A DNA stretch of 64,000 nt from Sphingopyxis lindanitolerans (GTDB lineage Bacteria > Pseudomonadota > Alphaproteobacteria > Sphingomonadales > Sphingomonadaceae): contig NZ_CM009578.1 of assembly GCF_002993885.1 (NCBI RefSeq), positions 3,246,009 to 3,310,008 on the forward strand, written 5' to 3'. The notes under the pieces are model-generated. The model was not told where the DNA came from, ran no database searches, and saw only the letters and a list, made by a program, of their open reading frames with translations. Shown in pieces: positions 51,121 through 59,231 of this stretch (position 1 is the first letter of the stretch; each line of letters starts with the position of its first letter). The position numbers and the translations under genes are program-made.

Positions 51121-51211
51121 TGCGTGCTCCCGCGAAGGCGGGAGCCCATCTCCTGACAGTGCCAGTTTTAACCGGCGGGAGATGGGTCCCCGCCTTCGCG
51201 GGGACACACCT
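51121..51211. repeat. Palindromic repeat (family H, CCCGCGAAGGCGGGAGCCCATC type)
   Basis: TGCTCCCGCGAAGGCGGGAG...GCCCATCTCC and the complement GGAGATGGGTCCCCGCCTTCGCGGGGAC enclose a short AT-rich centre (AGTTTTAACC). A family A-like tag (GGCAGCGAGACTTGCGAGC) is directly before it. It separates the amidohydrolase from the dehydrogenase. Confidence 0.8.
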
Positions 51212-51249
51212 GTTCTTTTCTGCCAGTGCAAGCGGGACTTCGATGGCGC

Positions 51250-52128
51250 TCATTTCGGCAGCCTCGTCACCAGCGAACTCGTATCCTTTCGTCCGCCCCC
51301 GGCCTTCTGCACCTCGGCGTAGAATTGATCGACGAGGCTCGCCACCGGCAGCGTCGCGCCGTTGACCCGCGCTTCGTCGAGCGCGAGGCCCAGATCCTTG
51401 CGCATCCAGTCGACCGCGAAGCCGAAGTCGAATTCGTCCTTCGCCATCGTTCCCCAGCGGTTGAGCATCTGCCAGCTTGCCGCGGCGCCACCCGACACCG
51501 CCTCGAACACCTTGTCGGTGTCGAGCTTCGACGCCTGCGCGAAACGCAAGGCCTCGGACAGGCCCTCGACCACCCCGGCGATCGCGATCTGGTTGACCAT
51601 CTTGGTCGTCTGCCCGGCACCGGGGCCGCCGATATGGGTGATGCGCGCGGCATAGGCGCGCATGATCGGCTCGGCGGCGTCGAACGCCGCCTTCGTTCCG
51701 CCGCACATCGCCGACAGCGTCCCCGCCTGTGCCCCCGATTCGCCGCCCGAGACCGGAGCGTCGACGCTCAGCAGGCCGAGTCCCTCGGCCTCGACCGAAA
51801 GCTGGCGCGCGATCCGCGCCGACACGGTGGTGTGATCGATGAACAGCGCGCCCTTCGCCATCGCCTTGAAAGCACCGTCGCGGCCGAGCGTCACCTGCGC
51901 GAGATCGTCGTCATTGCCGACGCAGCTCAGCACGACATCGGCGTCCTTCGCCGCCTCCGCCGGGGTCGCCGCCACCGCGCCGCCATAGTCGCGCACCCAG
52001 GCGTCGGCCTTGGCGCGGGTGCGGTTATAGACGGTGAGGTCGTGCCCCGCCTTGACGAGATGCCCCGCCATCGGCCCGCCCATGACGCCGGTGCCGATGA
52101 AGCTGATGCGCAATTTCTGTTCGCTCAT
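51250..52128 (-). CDS. NAD(P)-dependent beta-hydroxyacid dehydrogenase (3-hydroxyisobutyrate dehydrogenase-like)
   Basis: The 292-residue enzyme has the Rossmann motif RISFIGTGVMGGPMAGHLVK near residue 8, the substrate motif VDAPVSGGESGAQAGTL near residue 118, and the catalytic lysine in GAGQTTKMVNQIAIA near residue 170. Family members act on 3-hydroxyisobutyrate, tartronate semialdehyde or related acids. ATG 52128 (MSEQKLRI) is chosen; ATG 52140 is an alternative. A family A repeat lies upstream and ilvA is divergent. Confidence 0.9.
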   Translation of the reverse strand: MSEQKLRISFIGTGVMGGPMAGHLVKAGHDLTVYNRTRAKADAWVRDYGGAVAATPAEAAKDADVVLSCVGNDDDLAQVTLGRDGAFKAMAKGALFIDHTTVSARIARQLSVEAEGLGLLSVDAPVSGGESGAQAGTLSAMCGGTKAAFDAAEPIMRAYAARITHIGGPGAGQTTKMVNQIAIAGVVEGLSEALRFAQASKLDTDKVFEAVSGGAAASWQMLNRWGTMAKDEFDFGFAVDWMRKDLGLALDEARVNGATLPVASLVDQFYAEVQKAGGGRKDTSSLVTRLPK

Positions 52129-52182
52129 GCGGCAATCCATAACCATGGTTTGCACGGCGCGCCATAGCCGGGTCCGATAAAG

Positions 52183-52308
52183 TCCCTCCCTTTCAGGGGA
52201 GGGGTTGGGGTGGGGGTCATCGGCCTTAAACAAGGCCTCGAGCCCCCACCCGCTGCGACCAGCGAACAAGTTCGCAAGTCTCGCTGCCCTCCCCTGAAGG
52301 GGAGGGAT
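52183..52308. repeat. Family A repeat, between dehydrogenase and ilvA
   Basis: CCCTCCCTTTCAGGGGAGGGG...TGGGG and GTCTCGCTGCCCTCCCCTGAAGGGGAGGG match the 4901-5027 element but in the opposite orientation (CCACCCGCTGCGACCAGCGAACAAG...). Confidence 0.88.
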
Positions 52309-52364
52309 AAGAGGGATAAGTAAGTCTTTCCCTTCGCCCTGCTTGCCGTTAGGGCCAGCCCGAT

Positions 52365-53612
52365 ATGACAGACCTTGCAACGCTCACCGCCGCCGATCTT
52401 CCGGCGATCACCTTGGACGATGTGCGCGCGGCGGCGGGGCGAATTAACGGTTCGGTCGTGCGGACGCCGACGCTGCATTCGCAGACCTTGTCCGAAATGG
52501 TCGGCGCCGAGGTGTGGCTGAAGTTCGAAAATCTGCAATTCACCGCGGCCTATAAGGAGCGCGGGGCGCTCAACGCGCTGTTGTTGATGGACCCCGAGCA
52601 GCGCGCGCGCGGCGTGATCGCGGCGTCGGCGGGCAATCATGCGCAGGGCCTTGCCTATCATGGCAAGCGCCTCGGCGTTCCGGTCACCATCGTGATGCCG
52701 AGCACGACGCCGCAGGTGAAGGTGTCGCAAACCGCGAGCCACGGCGCGACGATCGTGCTGTTCGGCGAGAAGTTCGACGACGCCTATGCCCATGCGCGCG
52801 AGTTGGAGGTCGAGCGCGGCCTCACCTTCGTCCACCCCTTCGACCATCCGCATGTCGCGGCGGGGCAGGGGACGGTGGCGCTCGAAATGCTCGAGGATGT
52901 GCCCGAACTCGACACGCTGATCGTGCCGATCGGTGGCGGCGGGCTGCTGTCGGGCATGGGCACCGCGGCGCGCGGGATCAAGAACGACATGCGCCTCGTC
53001 GGGGTGCAGGCCGAGCTTTACCCCTCAATGTATGCCGAATTGAACGGCGTCGACATGGCGTGCGAGGGCGACACGCTCGCCGAAGGGATCGCGGTCAAGG
53101 AGCCGGGGGCTTACACCCGCAAGCTGGTCGCCGAACTCAACGACGACATCGTGCTCGTCGCCGAACGCCATCTCGAACGCGCGGTCAGCCTGCTGCTCCA
53201 GATCGAGAAGACGGTGGTCGAGGGCGCGGGCGCCGCTGGCCTCGCGGCGATGCTCGCGCATCCCGACCAGTTTGCCGGGCGCAAGGTCGGGCTGGTGCTG
53301 ACCGGCGGCAATATCGACACGCGGCTGCTCGCCAATGTGCTGCTGCGCGATCTGGCGCGTTCGGGCCGCATCGCGCGGCTGCGCATCCGCCTTCAGGATC
53401 GGCCCGGCGCGCTGTTCAAGGTGATGAAGCTGTTCGACGAGAAGCAGGTCAATATCATCGAAATCTATCACCAGCGCATCTTCACGACGCTGCCCGCCAA
53501 GGGGCTGATCACCGACATCGAGTGCGAAGCGCGCGACCGCGAGCATCTCGACAGTCTCGTCACCTCGCTGCGCGATGCGGGCTATATGGTGACGACGGTG
53601 GAACTGGCCTAG
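52365..53612 (+). CDS. ilvA: Threonine ammonia-lyase (with ACT domain)
   Basis: Threonine dehydratase makes 2-oxobutanoate for isoleucine. The 415 residues have the PLP lysine in FTAAYKERGALNALL near residue 62, SAGNHAQGLAYHGKRLG near residue 88, the phosphate-binding PIGGGGLLSGMG near residue 185 and a C-terminal ACT domain (LQDRPGALFKVMKLF) near residue 345. It is the short type with one ACT domain, normally feedback-controlled by isoleucine or valine. The TAG stop is directly at a palindromic element. ATG 52365. Confidence 0.95.
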   Translation: MTDLATLTAADLPAITLDDVRAAAGRINGSVVRTPTLHSQTLSEMVGAEVWLKFENLQFTAAYKERGALNALLLMDPEQRARGVIAASAGNHAQGLAYHGKRLGVPVTIVMPSTTPQVKVSQTASHGATIVLFGEKFDDAYAHARELEVERGLTFVHPFDHPHVAAGQGTVALEMLEDVPELDTLIVPIGGGGLLSGMGTAARGIKNDMRLVGVQAELYPSMYAELNGVDMACEGDTLAEGIAVKEPGAYTRKLVAELNDDIVLVAERHLERAVSLLLQIEKTVVEGAGAAGLAAMLAHPDQFAGRKVGLVLTGGNIDTRLLANVLLRDLARSGRIARLRIRLQDRPGALFKVMKLFDEKQVNIIEIYHQRIFTTLPAKGLITDIECEARDREHLDSLVTSLRDAGYMVTTVELA

Positions 53613-53753
53613 ACTATGCCGATATTCAGCCCGTGGCGGGCTACGAACGGCCGTCTCCTGCGCTTCCGGTGCTCACGTACTGAAGTACGCTGCGCTCCGG
53701 TTCTCGGAGTCAGCCATTCTCGCTCCACCACGAACTGAATCTCGACATAGTCT
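53611..53753. repeat. Long inverted repeat after ilvA (family G)
   Basis: AGACTATGCCGATATTCAGC...CCGTGGCGGG at the left and CCACCACGAACTGAATCTCG...ACATAGTCT at the right form imperfect arms of about 28 bases around a GC-rich centre with GCTCACGTACTGAAGTACG (GTACTGAAGTAC palindrome). No second copy was seen in this window. Confidence 0.75.
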
Positions 53754-53762
53754 GGGCGGCCG

Positions 53763-54155
53763 ATGAAAGAATTTTCCCTCTCCCTCACCGCCACCCCCGA
53801 CACGATCGACGAACTCGGCCATGTCAACAATGCCGTCTGGGTCCAGTGGATCCAGCAGGTCGCGACCGGCCATTGGGATGCCGCGGCGCCGCAATCGCAT
53901 AAAGACGCTTTTGTCTGGGTCGTGGTGCGGCACGAGATCGACTATCTGCGTGCGCTCGGCCCCGGCGAGACGGTGACCGCGCGAACCTGGGTCGCCGACA
54001 AGCCGCAGGGCGCGAAATTCGACCGCTTCATGGAATTCACCGGCGCCGACGGCAAGGCGCACGTCCGCGCGCGGACGGTGTGGGCGCTGCTCGACAAGGC
54101 GAGCGGGCGGCCGCTGCGCGTCACCGATGCGGTTGTGGCGCCGTTTCTGGGCTAG
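53763..54155 (+). CDS. Acyl-CoA thioesterase (hot-dog fold, 4HBT type)
   Basis: A 130-residue 4-hydroxybenzoyl-CoA thioesterase family protein: TPDTIDELGHVNNAVWVQWI near residue 11 (VNN motif), EIDYLRALGPGETVTARTWV near residue 58 and DRFMEFTGADGKAHVRARTV. Such enzymes hydrolyse short or medium acyl-CoA, like YbgC. ATG 53763 follows the family G repeat. Convergent with lptG, one base apart. Confidence 0.92.
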   Translation: MKEFSLSLTATPDTIDELGHVNNAVWVQWIQQVATGHWDAAAPQSHKDAFVWVVVRHEIDYLRALGPGETVTARTWVADKPQGAKFDRFMEFTGADGKAHVRARTVWALLDKASGRPLRVTDAVVAPFLG

Positions 54156-55253
54156 CTATTCCTCGGTCCGGATCAGGATCATTTCGCCGATCAGCGCGAA
54201 GAGGATGAACGGGCCCCACGCGGCGAGGAAGGGCGAATAGGCGCCAAGATCGCCCATCGCGAGGGCGAAATTGTCGGCGACGAAATAGGCGAAGCCGAGC
54301 GCCATGCCGAGGATCGCGCGCACGAACAGCTTGCCCGATCGCGCCAGGCCAAAGGCGGCGACGGCGCCGAGCAGCGGCATCAGGATCGCCGACAGCGGTC
54401 CCGAAATCTTGTGCCACAGCACACCCTTCAGCGCATCGACCGGCCGCCCCGCGGCTTCGAGGTCCGCGATGGCGGAGGCAAGCTGCGGGAAGGGCAGCTC
54501 GTCGCCATCGACCTGCGCCAGCGTGAACTGGTCGGGGCGCACACCCTGCATCGCGGTGATCGTGCCGAGCGGTTCGAGCGTGCCCGACCGGCGCAGGAAA
54601 CGGCGGGCGTCGGTCATTTCCCAGCCCCCCGCGACCGGGCGCGCGCTGTCGGCCTTCAGCATCGACGACAGCACGCCCTGCGTCCGTTCATAGATGGTGA
54701 CGCCGCGAAGCACGATCACCGGCCCGCCGGTTTCGACCGTCGCGGCGTTGATCAGGTCATTGCCGTCGCGAACCCAGATATTCGTTCGGACGCCGCTGTC
54801 CCTCGGCACCTGCGCATATTCGACCTTTTGCCAGGCGCTGAGCGCGGCGGTCGAGCGGGTGACGATGCGTTCGTTGAAACCAAAGCTGATGCCCGCGACG
54901 AGCAGCGCGGCGAGGAACAGCGGCGCGAGTACCTGATGCGCCGACATGCCGGCCGCCTTCATCGCGATCACTTCGCTGTTCTGGTTGAGCGTCATCAGCG
55001 TCAGGATCGTGCCCAGCAGGACCGAAAAAGGCAGGAATGTCTCGATGATCTGCGGCATCCGCATGCCGACATAGCGCCAGACATCGCTGTCGCCATTGCC
55101 CGCGACGGCCAGGATCTTGCCGCTTTCGCCGAGCAGATCGAGCGTCTGCAGCACCAGCACCAGCGCGAACAGGATCGAAAAGGTGCGGATCAGGAACATC
55201 CGCCCGACATAAAGCGCCATCGTGCGCGACGGGAAAAAGTGAAGCTGGTGCAT
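54156..55253 (-). CDS. lptG: LPS export ABC transporter permease LptG
   Basis: LptG is one of the two inner-membrane permeases of the LptB2FG transporter, which extracts lipopolysaccharide and feeds it to LptC/A/D. The 365 residues show three TM helices at the N-terminus (ALYVGRMFLIRTFSILFALV, then LPFSVLLGTILTLMTLNQNS), a large periplasmic beta-jellyroll and three C-terminal TM helices (GPLSAILMPLLGAVAAFGLA). The A2E/EFL-like ..NSEVIAMKAAGMS.. coupling helix is seen near residue 95. It follows lptF with one base between. Confidence 0.95.
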   Translation of the reverse strand: MHQLHFFPSRTMALYVGRMFLIRTFSILFALVLVLQTLDLLGESGKILAVAGNGDSDVWRYVGMRMPQIIETFLPFSVLLGTILTLMTLNQNSEVIAMKAAGMSAHQVLAPLFLAALLVAGISFGFNERIVTRSTAALSAWQKVEYAQVPRDSGVRTNIWVRDGNDLINAATVETGGPVIVLRGVTIYERTQGVLSSMLKADSARPVAGGWEMTDARRFLRRSGTLEPLGTITAMQGVRPDQFTLAQVDGDELPFPQLASAIADLEAAGRPVDALKGVLWHKISGPLSAILMPLLGAVAAFGLARSGKLFVRAILGMALGFAYFVADNFALAMGDLGAYSPFLAAWGPFILFALIGEMILIRTEE

Positions 55254-55254
55254 G

Positions 55255-56463
55255 TCAGATGGTCTGCGGCTTGCGCTGGAAGATGCGGATCAGGCCGCGG
55301 ATGCGCGCGCCGACCTTGGCCGCGACCCGTTCGAGCGCGCCGATCGGCTGGCCGCCGGGGACGTGCGCGAGCGTGTAATACATCCAGACCGAAAGCCCCG
55401 CGAACAGCAGGAAGGGCACCCACAGGGCGATCAGCGGGTCGATGACGCCGCGCGCGCCCATGTCTTCGGCATATTGGTTGATCTTGTGCTGGGTCACCAG
55501 CATCACGATCGACAGGAAGACGCCGAGCGCCGAGGTCGAGCGCTTGGGCGGGATGGCGAGCGCGAGCGCGATCAGCGGAACGAGGAACATCGACGCGACC
55601 TCGACGATGCGGAAATGGAAATTCGCGCGCGATTCGAGCCGGGTCTTCAGCGGCTCGGTCTTGTCCTTGCCGACGACGAACAGCTCGGGGATCGTCAGCT
55701 CGCGGTCGGCGCCGCCGCGCAGGCGGAACGCCTCGATCTTGGGCAGCGGGATCGGCAGGTCGTGATTGTCGAAGGTCAGGACGCGCGGCACCGCGAATTT
55801 GGGCGATTCATGGATCAGCACCCCCTGCGACAGGCGCAGGATGATCGTGTTCGGATCGTCGGTCGCGAGGAACTGGCCGCGCGACGCGGTCGCCGACACC
55901 CGCTGCCCGTCCTTGTTGTCGCCGCGCACGAAAATGCCGCGCAAGCTGCGGCCATCGTCATAGCTCTGCTCGATTCGCAGCGTCATGCGGTCGCCGAGCT
56001 TGGTGAATTCACCGACCTTGATCGACGCCCCGAGCGCGCCCGAGCGCAGGTCGAACTGCAAGCCTTCATAGGCATAGCGGGCATAGGGCTGGATGAAGCC
56101 GACGATCGCGAGGTTGAGCAAAGCGAGCGCGAAGGCAAAGGCATAGGGGACGCGCAGCAGCCGCCCAAAGCTCATGCCGACGCCGCGCAGCACGTCGAGC
56201 TCGCTCGACGTCGCGAGGCGGCGAAAGGCGAGGAGGATGCCGAGCATCAGCCCGATCGGAATGCCGAGCGACAGATATTCGGGGATCAGATTGGCGAGCA
56301 TCCGCCACACGACGCTCACCGGACCGCCCTCGGTCGCGACGAAATCGAAGAGGCGGAGCATCTTCTCCAGCACCAGCAACATCGCCGAGAGGACGAGGGT
56401 GCCGAGCATGGGAAAGAAGATCAGTCGCGCGATATACCGATCGATGGCGGGTAGCTTATTCAA
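55255..56463 (-). CDS. lptF: LPS export ABC transporter permease LptF
   Basis: The 402-residue partner of LptG. N-terminal TMs with YIARLIFFPMLGTLVLSAML near residue 8, LSLGIPIGLMLGILLAFRR and the coupling segment LATSSELDVLRGVGMSFGRL near residue 85; then periplasmic domain and C-terminal TMs (LVPLIALALAIPPKRS, FLSIVMLVTQHKINQYAED). First codon is a TTG (MNKLPAIDRY) at 56463. It is first in an lptF-lptG pair that meets the sphingolipid-type genes head-to-head. Confidence 0.95.
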   Translation of the reverse strand: MNKLPAIDRYIARLIFFPMLGTLVLSAMLLVLEKMLRLFDFVATEGGPVSVVWRMLANLIPEYLSLGIPIGLMLGILLAFRRLATSSELDVLRGVGMSFGRLLRVPYAFAFALALLNLAIVGFIQPYARYAYEGLQFDLRSGALGASIKVGEFTKLGDRMTLRIEQSYDDGRSLRGIFVRGDNKDGQRVSATASRGQFLATDDPNTIILRLSQGVLIHESPKFAVPRVLTFDNHDLPIPLPKIEAFRLRGGADRELTIPELFVVGKDKTEPLKTRLESRANFHFRIVEVASMFLVPLIALALAIPPKRSTSALGVFLSIVMLVTQHKINQYAEDMGARGVIDPLIALWVPFLLFAGLSVWMYYTLAHVPGGQPIGALERVAAKVGARIRGLIRIFQRKPQTI

Positions 56464-56583
56464 GTTTCGGTCGCCCCATCACCATGATTTGGCCGCAAAT
56501 GTTTCCGATATGCCGATTCAAGGGCGACAGGGGCCCATACCAGCCTGGCTGGCATGGCTATAACCACTGGGAGCTATTGCGTC

Positions 56584-57057
56584 ATGTCGAAATTTGTATC
56601 GACGTTCCTCTGTCTTGCTTTGCTGACCGTCGCGGGAGCGGCGAACGCAGAAGGACAGGTCCTGTCGAACGATCTGTCGAAGTGCCGGAGCGGACCGTCC
56701 ACTCTGGTTCAGATCAACGGCCTGAAAGGCGGCACGGGCAAGGTGCGCGTGCAAAGCTATCGTGCGACCGCGGCCGACTGGCTCGCCAAGGGCCGCTGGA
56801 TCACCCGGATCGAAGCGCCCGTGCGCGCCGGATCGATGACCGTGTGCGTGCCGCTGCCCGAAGCCGGCAGCTATGGCATCGCGGTGCGTCACGACGTCAA
56901 CGGCAACGGCAAGACCGACCTGACCTCCGACGGCGGCGGCATGTCGAACAATCCGAGCATCAACATCTTCAACCTCGGCAAGCCGAGTTACAAGAAGACG
57001 GCCTTTGCGGTCGGCAATGCGCCGCGGACGATCACCATCACCATGAAATATATGTAG
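56584..57057 (+). CDS. DUF2141 secreted protein
   Basis: A 157-residue protein with a signal peptide (FVSTFLCLALLTVAGAANA) and a DUF2141 domain: KVRVQSYRATAADWLAKGRW, then PVRAGSMTVCVPLPEAGSYG, AVRHDVNGNGKTDLTSDGGG and YKKTAFAVGNAPRTITITMK. The DVNGNGKTD loop resembles a calcium-binding loop. Periplasmic beta sandwich. It starts the head-group-type gene unit and lies 7 bases before the lipid kinase; co-transcription is likely. In Caulobacter, a set of genes next to the lipid kinase makes ceramide phosphoglycerate; I cannot map DUF2141 to a given cpg gene by memory. Confidence 0.85.
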   Translation: MSKFVSTFLCLALLTVAGAANAEGQVLSNDLSKCRSGPSTLVQINGLKGGTGKVRVQSYRATAADWLAKGRWITRIEAPVRAGSMTVCVPLPEAGSYGIAVRHDVNGNGKTDLTSDGGGMSNNPSINIFNLGKPSYKKTAFAVGNAPRTITITMKYM

Positions 57058-57063
57058 GGACGA

Positions 57064-58035
57064 ATGGCGAGCGTCGCGCTTCTTTCCAATCCACGCTCGA
57101 CGGGTAACCGGGCCCTGTTGCCGCGGGTGCGCGAATATTGCGCGGCGCATCCCGACATTTTTCATTATGAGGTCGAGGACGTCGATCAGATCGGCGAAGC
57201 GATCCGCACCATCGCGTTGGTGTCCCCGCGCATCGTCGCGATCAACGGCGGCGACGGCACCGTCCAGGCGGCGCTGACCGAGCTTTATTCGGGCGGCCAT
57301 TTCGGCGGTTCGCCGCCGCCGGTCGCGGTGCTGCCCAACGGCAAGACCAATTTGATCGCGCTCGACCTGGGCGCCGAGGGCGACCCGATCAAGGCGTTGC
57401 AGCGCGTCGTCGAACTGGTCCACGATGGCCGGCTCGAGGATCATGTGGTCCAGCGCCAGCTGATCTCGCTCGACCGCGACGGCGCGCGCCCGGTGCTCGG
57501 CATGTTCCTTGGCGGCGCCTATCTCGCCGACGTCATGCTCTATTGCCGCCACCGCATCTATCCGCTCGGACTGCCCAATGGCGTGTCGCACGTCCTGGCG
57601 GCGATCCTCGGCCTGTTCGCGATGATCTTTGGGATCGGCGGCGGACGCCTGCCGCCCAAGCCCGAACCGATGACGGTGTCGCTTGTCCGCCAGGGCGAGT
57701 TCAAGGGCAAATTCTCGCTGCTGATCGTGACGACGCTCGAAAAGCTGCTGCTCAGCATCCGCACCGGTGATGGCCCCGGACCGAACGGCCATATGAAGCT
57801 GCTCGCGACCGACAGCAATGTCGGTGCATTGTTCCGGATGCTCGGGGCGACGTGGCGCGGGACGCTGGGACAGAAACAGCTCGACGGCGTGCATTTCCAG
57901 CAGGGCGACGAAATCCGCATCGAGGGCGAACGCTCGAACGTCATTCTCGACGGCGAGATTTTCGAGGCGCGGAACGGCAAGCCGATCATCCTGACCTCGA
58001 CCCAGCCGGTGCCCTTCCTGCGCCTCGCAGTCTGA
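57064..58035 (+). CDS. Diacylglycerol kinase-family lipid kinase, probable ceramide kinase
   Basis: The 323 residues belong to the DAGK catalytic domain family (YegS/DgkB-like): NPRSTGNRALLPRVREYC near residue 8, AINGGDGTVQAAL near residue 60 (ATP), LPNGKTNLIALDLG near residue 91. It phosphorylates a lipid hydroxyl. The neighbours (DUF2141, Tam41-like, serine palmitoyltransferase nearby) match the Caulobacter locus where CpgB phosphorylates ceramide, so ceramide is the best-supported substrate; diacylglycerol and sphingoid bases are alternatives. AGGGACGA ribosome site. Confidence 0.88.
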   Translation: MASVALLSNPRSTGNRALLPRVREYCAAHPDIFHYEVEDVDQIGEAIRTIALVSPRIVAINGGDGTVQAALTELYSGGHFGGSPPPVAVLPNGKTNLIALDLGAEGDPIKALQRVVELVHDGRLEDHVVQRQLISLDRDGARPVLGMFLGGAYLADVMLYCRHRIYPLGLPNGVSHVLAAILGLFAMIFGIGGGRLPPKPEPMTVSLVRQGEFKGKFSLLIVTTLEKLLLSIRTGDGPGPNGHMKLLATDSNVGALFRMLGATWRGTLGQKQLDGVHFQQGDEIRIEGERSNVILDGEIFEARNGKPIILTSTQPVPFLRLAV

Positions 58036-58045
58036 GCGCCGCGTT

Positions 58046-59029
58046 ATGCGCGATTCCATCCACTTATCCGATTCTCCGAGCGAAGCCGGGGGGACCGGCC
58101 GAGCGCAGTCGAGGCCCGCGAGCAATTCTCGCTTCGCTCGAACGAGCCCCTCGGCTTCGCTCGGGGAATCGGGAAGGCTGACGCAATTGATCCGCGAAGA
58201 ACTGTCGCTCCCCGTCGATCCGCGCGTCGCCGCGATGGCGGCGGCGATCGCCGCCGAATATCCGGGCAGCGCGCGGTCGGTCCTCTTCTATGGAAGCTGC
58301 CTGCGCGAGACGCAGCTCGACGGGCTGATGCTCGATTTCTATCTGATCGTCTCGGACTATGGCGACGCTTATCCGCGGCGCTGGCTGGCGCTCGCGAACC
58401 GGCTGATCCCGCCCAATGTCTTTCCCTTTCAGCACGGCGGGCTGGTCGCCAAATATGCGGTGCTGAGCGAGGGTGATTTTCATCGCCTCAACGGCCCGGA
58501 AACGCGCAATATATCGGTTTGGGCGCGCTTTGCCCAGCCGTCGCGGCTCGTCTGGACGGTCGACGATACCGCGGCGGGCCGCGCGGTCGCGGCGGTGGCG
58601 CGCGCCGCGCCGACATTGCTCGCCGCCGCCGGTTCACGGGGTGGCGAGGAATCGCTCGACTGGTGGCGCCGCGCCTTCTCGCTGACCTATTCGGCCGAGT
58701 TGCGCGCCGAACGGACGACCCGCGCGCAATCGGTCGTCGATGCCGACCCCGACCGCTATCGCCGCTTCAGCGAGCCGGCTATCGCCGCGATTCCCGCCGG
58801 CGCGCCGAGCGGCGGCTGGGCGCGCCGCCGCATCGAGGGCAAGCTGCTCAGCATCGCGCGGTTGGCGAAGGCGAGCCTCACCTATGCCGGCGGGATCGAT
58901 TATCTGGCGTGGAAGATCAATCGCCACGCGGGCACGAAGATCGAGATCAAGCCGTGGCAGCGCCGCTGGCCGCTGCTCGCCGCGGTGACGCTGGTGCCGC
59001 GCCTGATGAAGAGCGGCGCGATCCGCTGA
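58046..59029 (+). CDS. Tam41-like nucleotidyltransferase with a repeat-derived N-terminus
   Basis: This 327-residue protein has a nucleotidyltransferase-like core: SVLFYGSCLRETQLDGLMLD near residue 78 (YGS then DxD-type acid), GGLVAKYAVLSEGDFHRLNG near residue 130, and a C-terminal helical part (ASLTYAGGIDYLAWKINRHA). The YGS...D and KYAVLS pieces resemble mitochondrial Tam41 phosphatidate cytidylyltransferase. Close to the lipid kinase (10-base gap), it could activate the phosphorylated lipid for head-group addition. The N-terminal 48 residues include a family E-type repeat (58075-58168) read through in frame; the ancestral start may be a later codon such as TTG 58188. Confidence 0.75.
   Translation: MRDSIHLSDSPSEAGGTGRAQSRPASNSRFARTSPSASLGESGRLTQLIREELSLPVDPRVAAMAAAIAAEYPGSARSVLFYGSCLRETQLDGLMLDFYLIVSDYGDAYPRRWLALANRLIPPNVFPFQHGGLVAKYAVLSEGDFHRLNGPETRNISVWARFAQPSRLVWTVDDTAAGRAVAAVARAAPTLLAAAGSRGGEESLDWWRRAFSLTYSAELRAERTTRAQSVVDADPDRYRRFSEPAIAAIPAGAPSGGWARRRIEGKLLSIARLAKASLTYAGGIDYLAWKINRHAGTKIEIKPWQRRWPLLAAVTLVPRLMKSGAIR
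58075..58168. repeat. Palindromic repeat inside a coding region (family E-related)
   Basis: CGAGCGAAGCCGGGGGGACC...GAGCGCAGTCGAGGCCC and TCGCTTCGCTCGAACGAGCC...CTCGGCTTCGCTCGGGG are repeats of the GAGCGAAGCCGAG unit in both orientations, open in the frame of the Tam41-like gene. Confidence 0.78.
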
Positions 59030-59059
59030 GAGCGGCGTGCGTTAGATCTGACCCCGTTT

Positions 59060-59189
59060 CCGTTCGTGTTGAGCCCTTCGACTGCCTTGGCAGGCGCTCA
59101 GGATAAACTTCGGCCTTGGCCGAAGTCGAGACACCTGTCGGCTCGGCGTCACCTCGATGGGTGTCTCGACTTCGCTCGACACGAACGGA
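59060..59189. repeat. Family E repeat, long copy
   Basis: CCGTTCGTGTTGAGCCCTTC...GAAGTCGAGACACCTGTCGG and GGGTGTCTCGACTTCGCTCG...ACACGAACGG form the arms, with an inner CTTCGGCCTTGGCCGAAG hairpin. Compare 3529-3613. Confidence 0.88.
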
Positions 59190-59231
59190 CATATGGATCA
59201 GCGATACATAATTACGGTCCAACCTCTGGCA

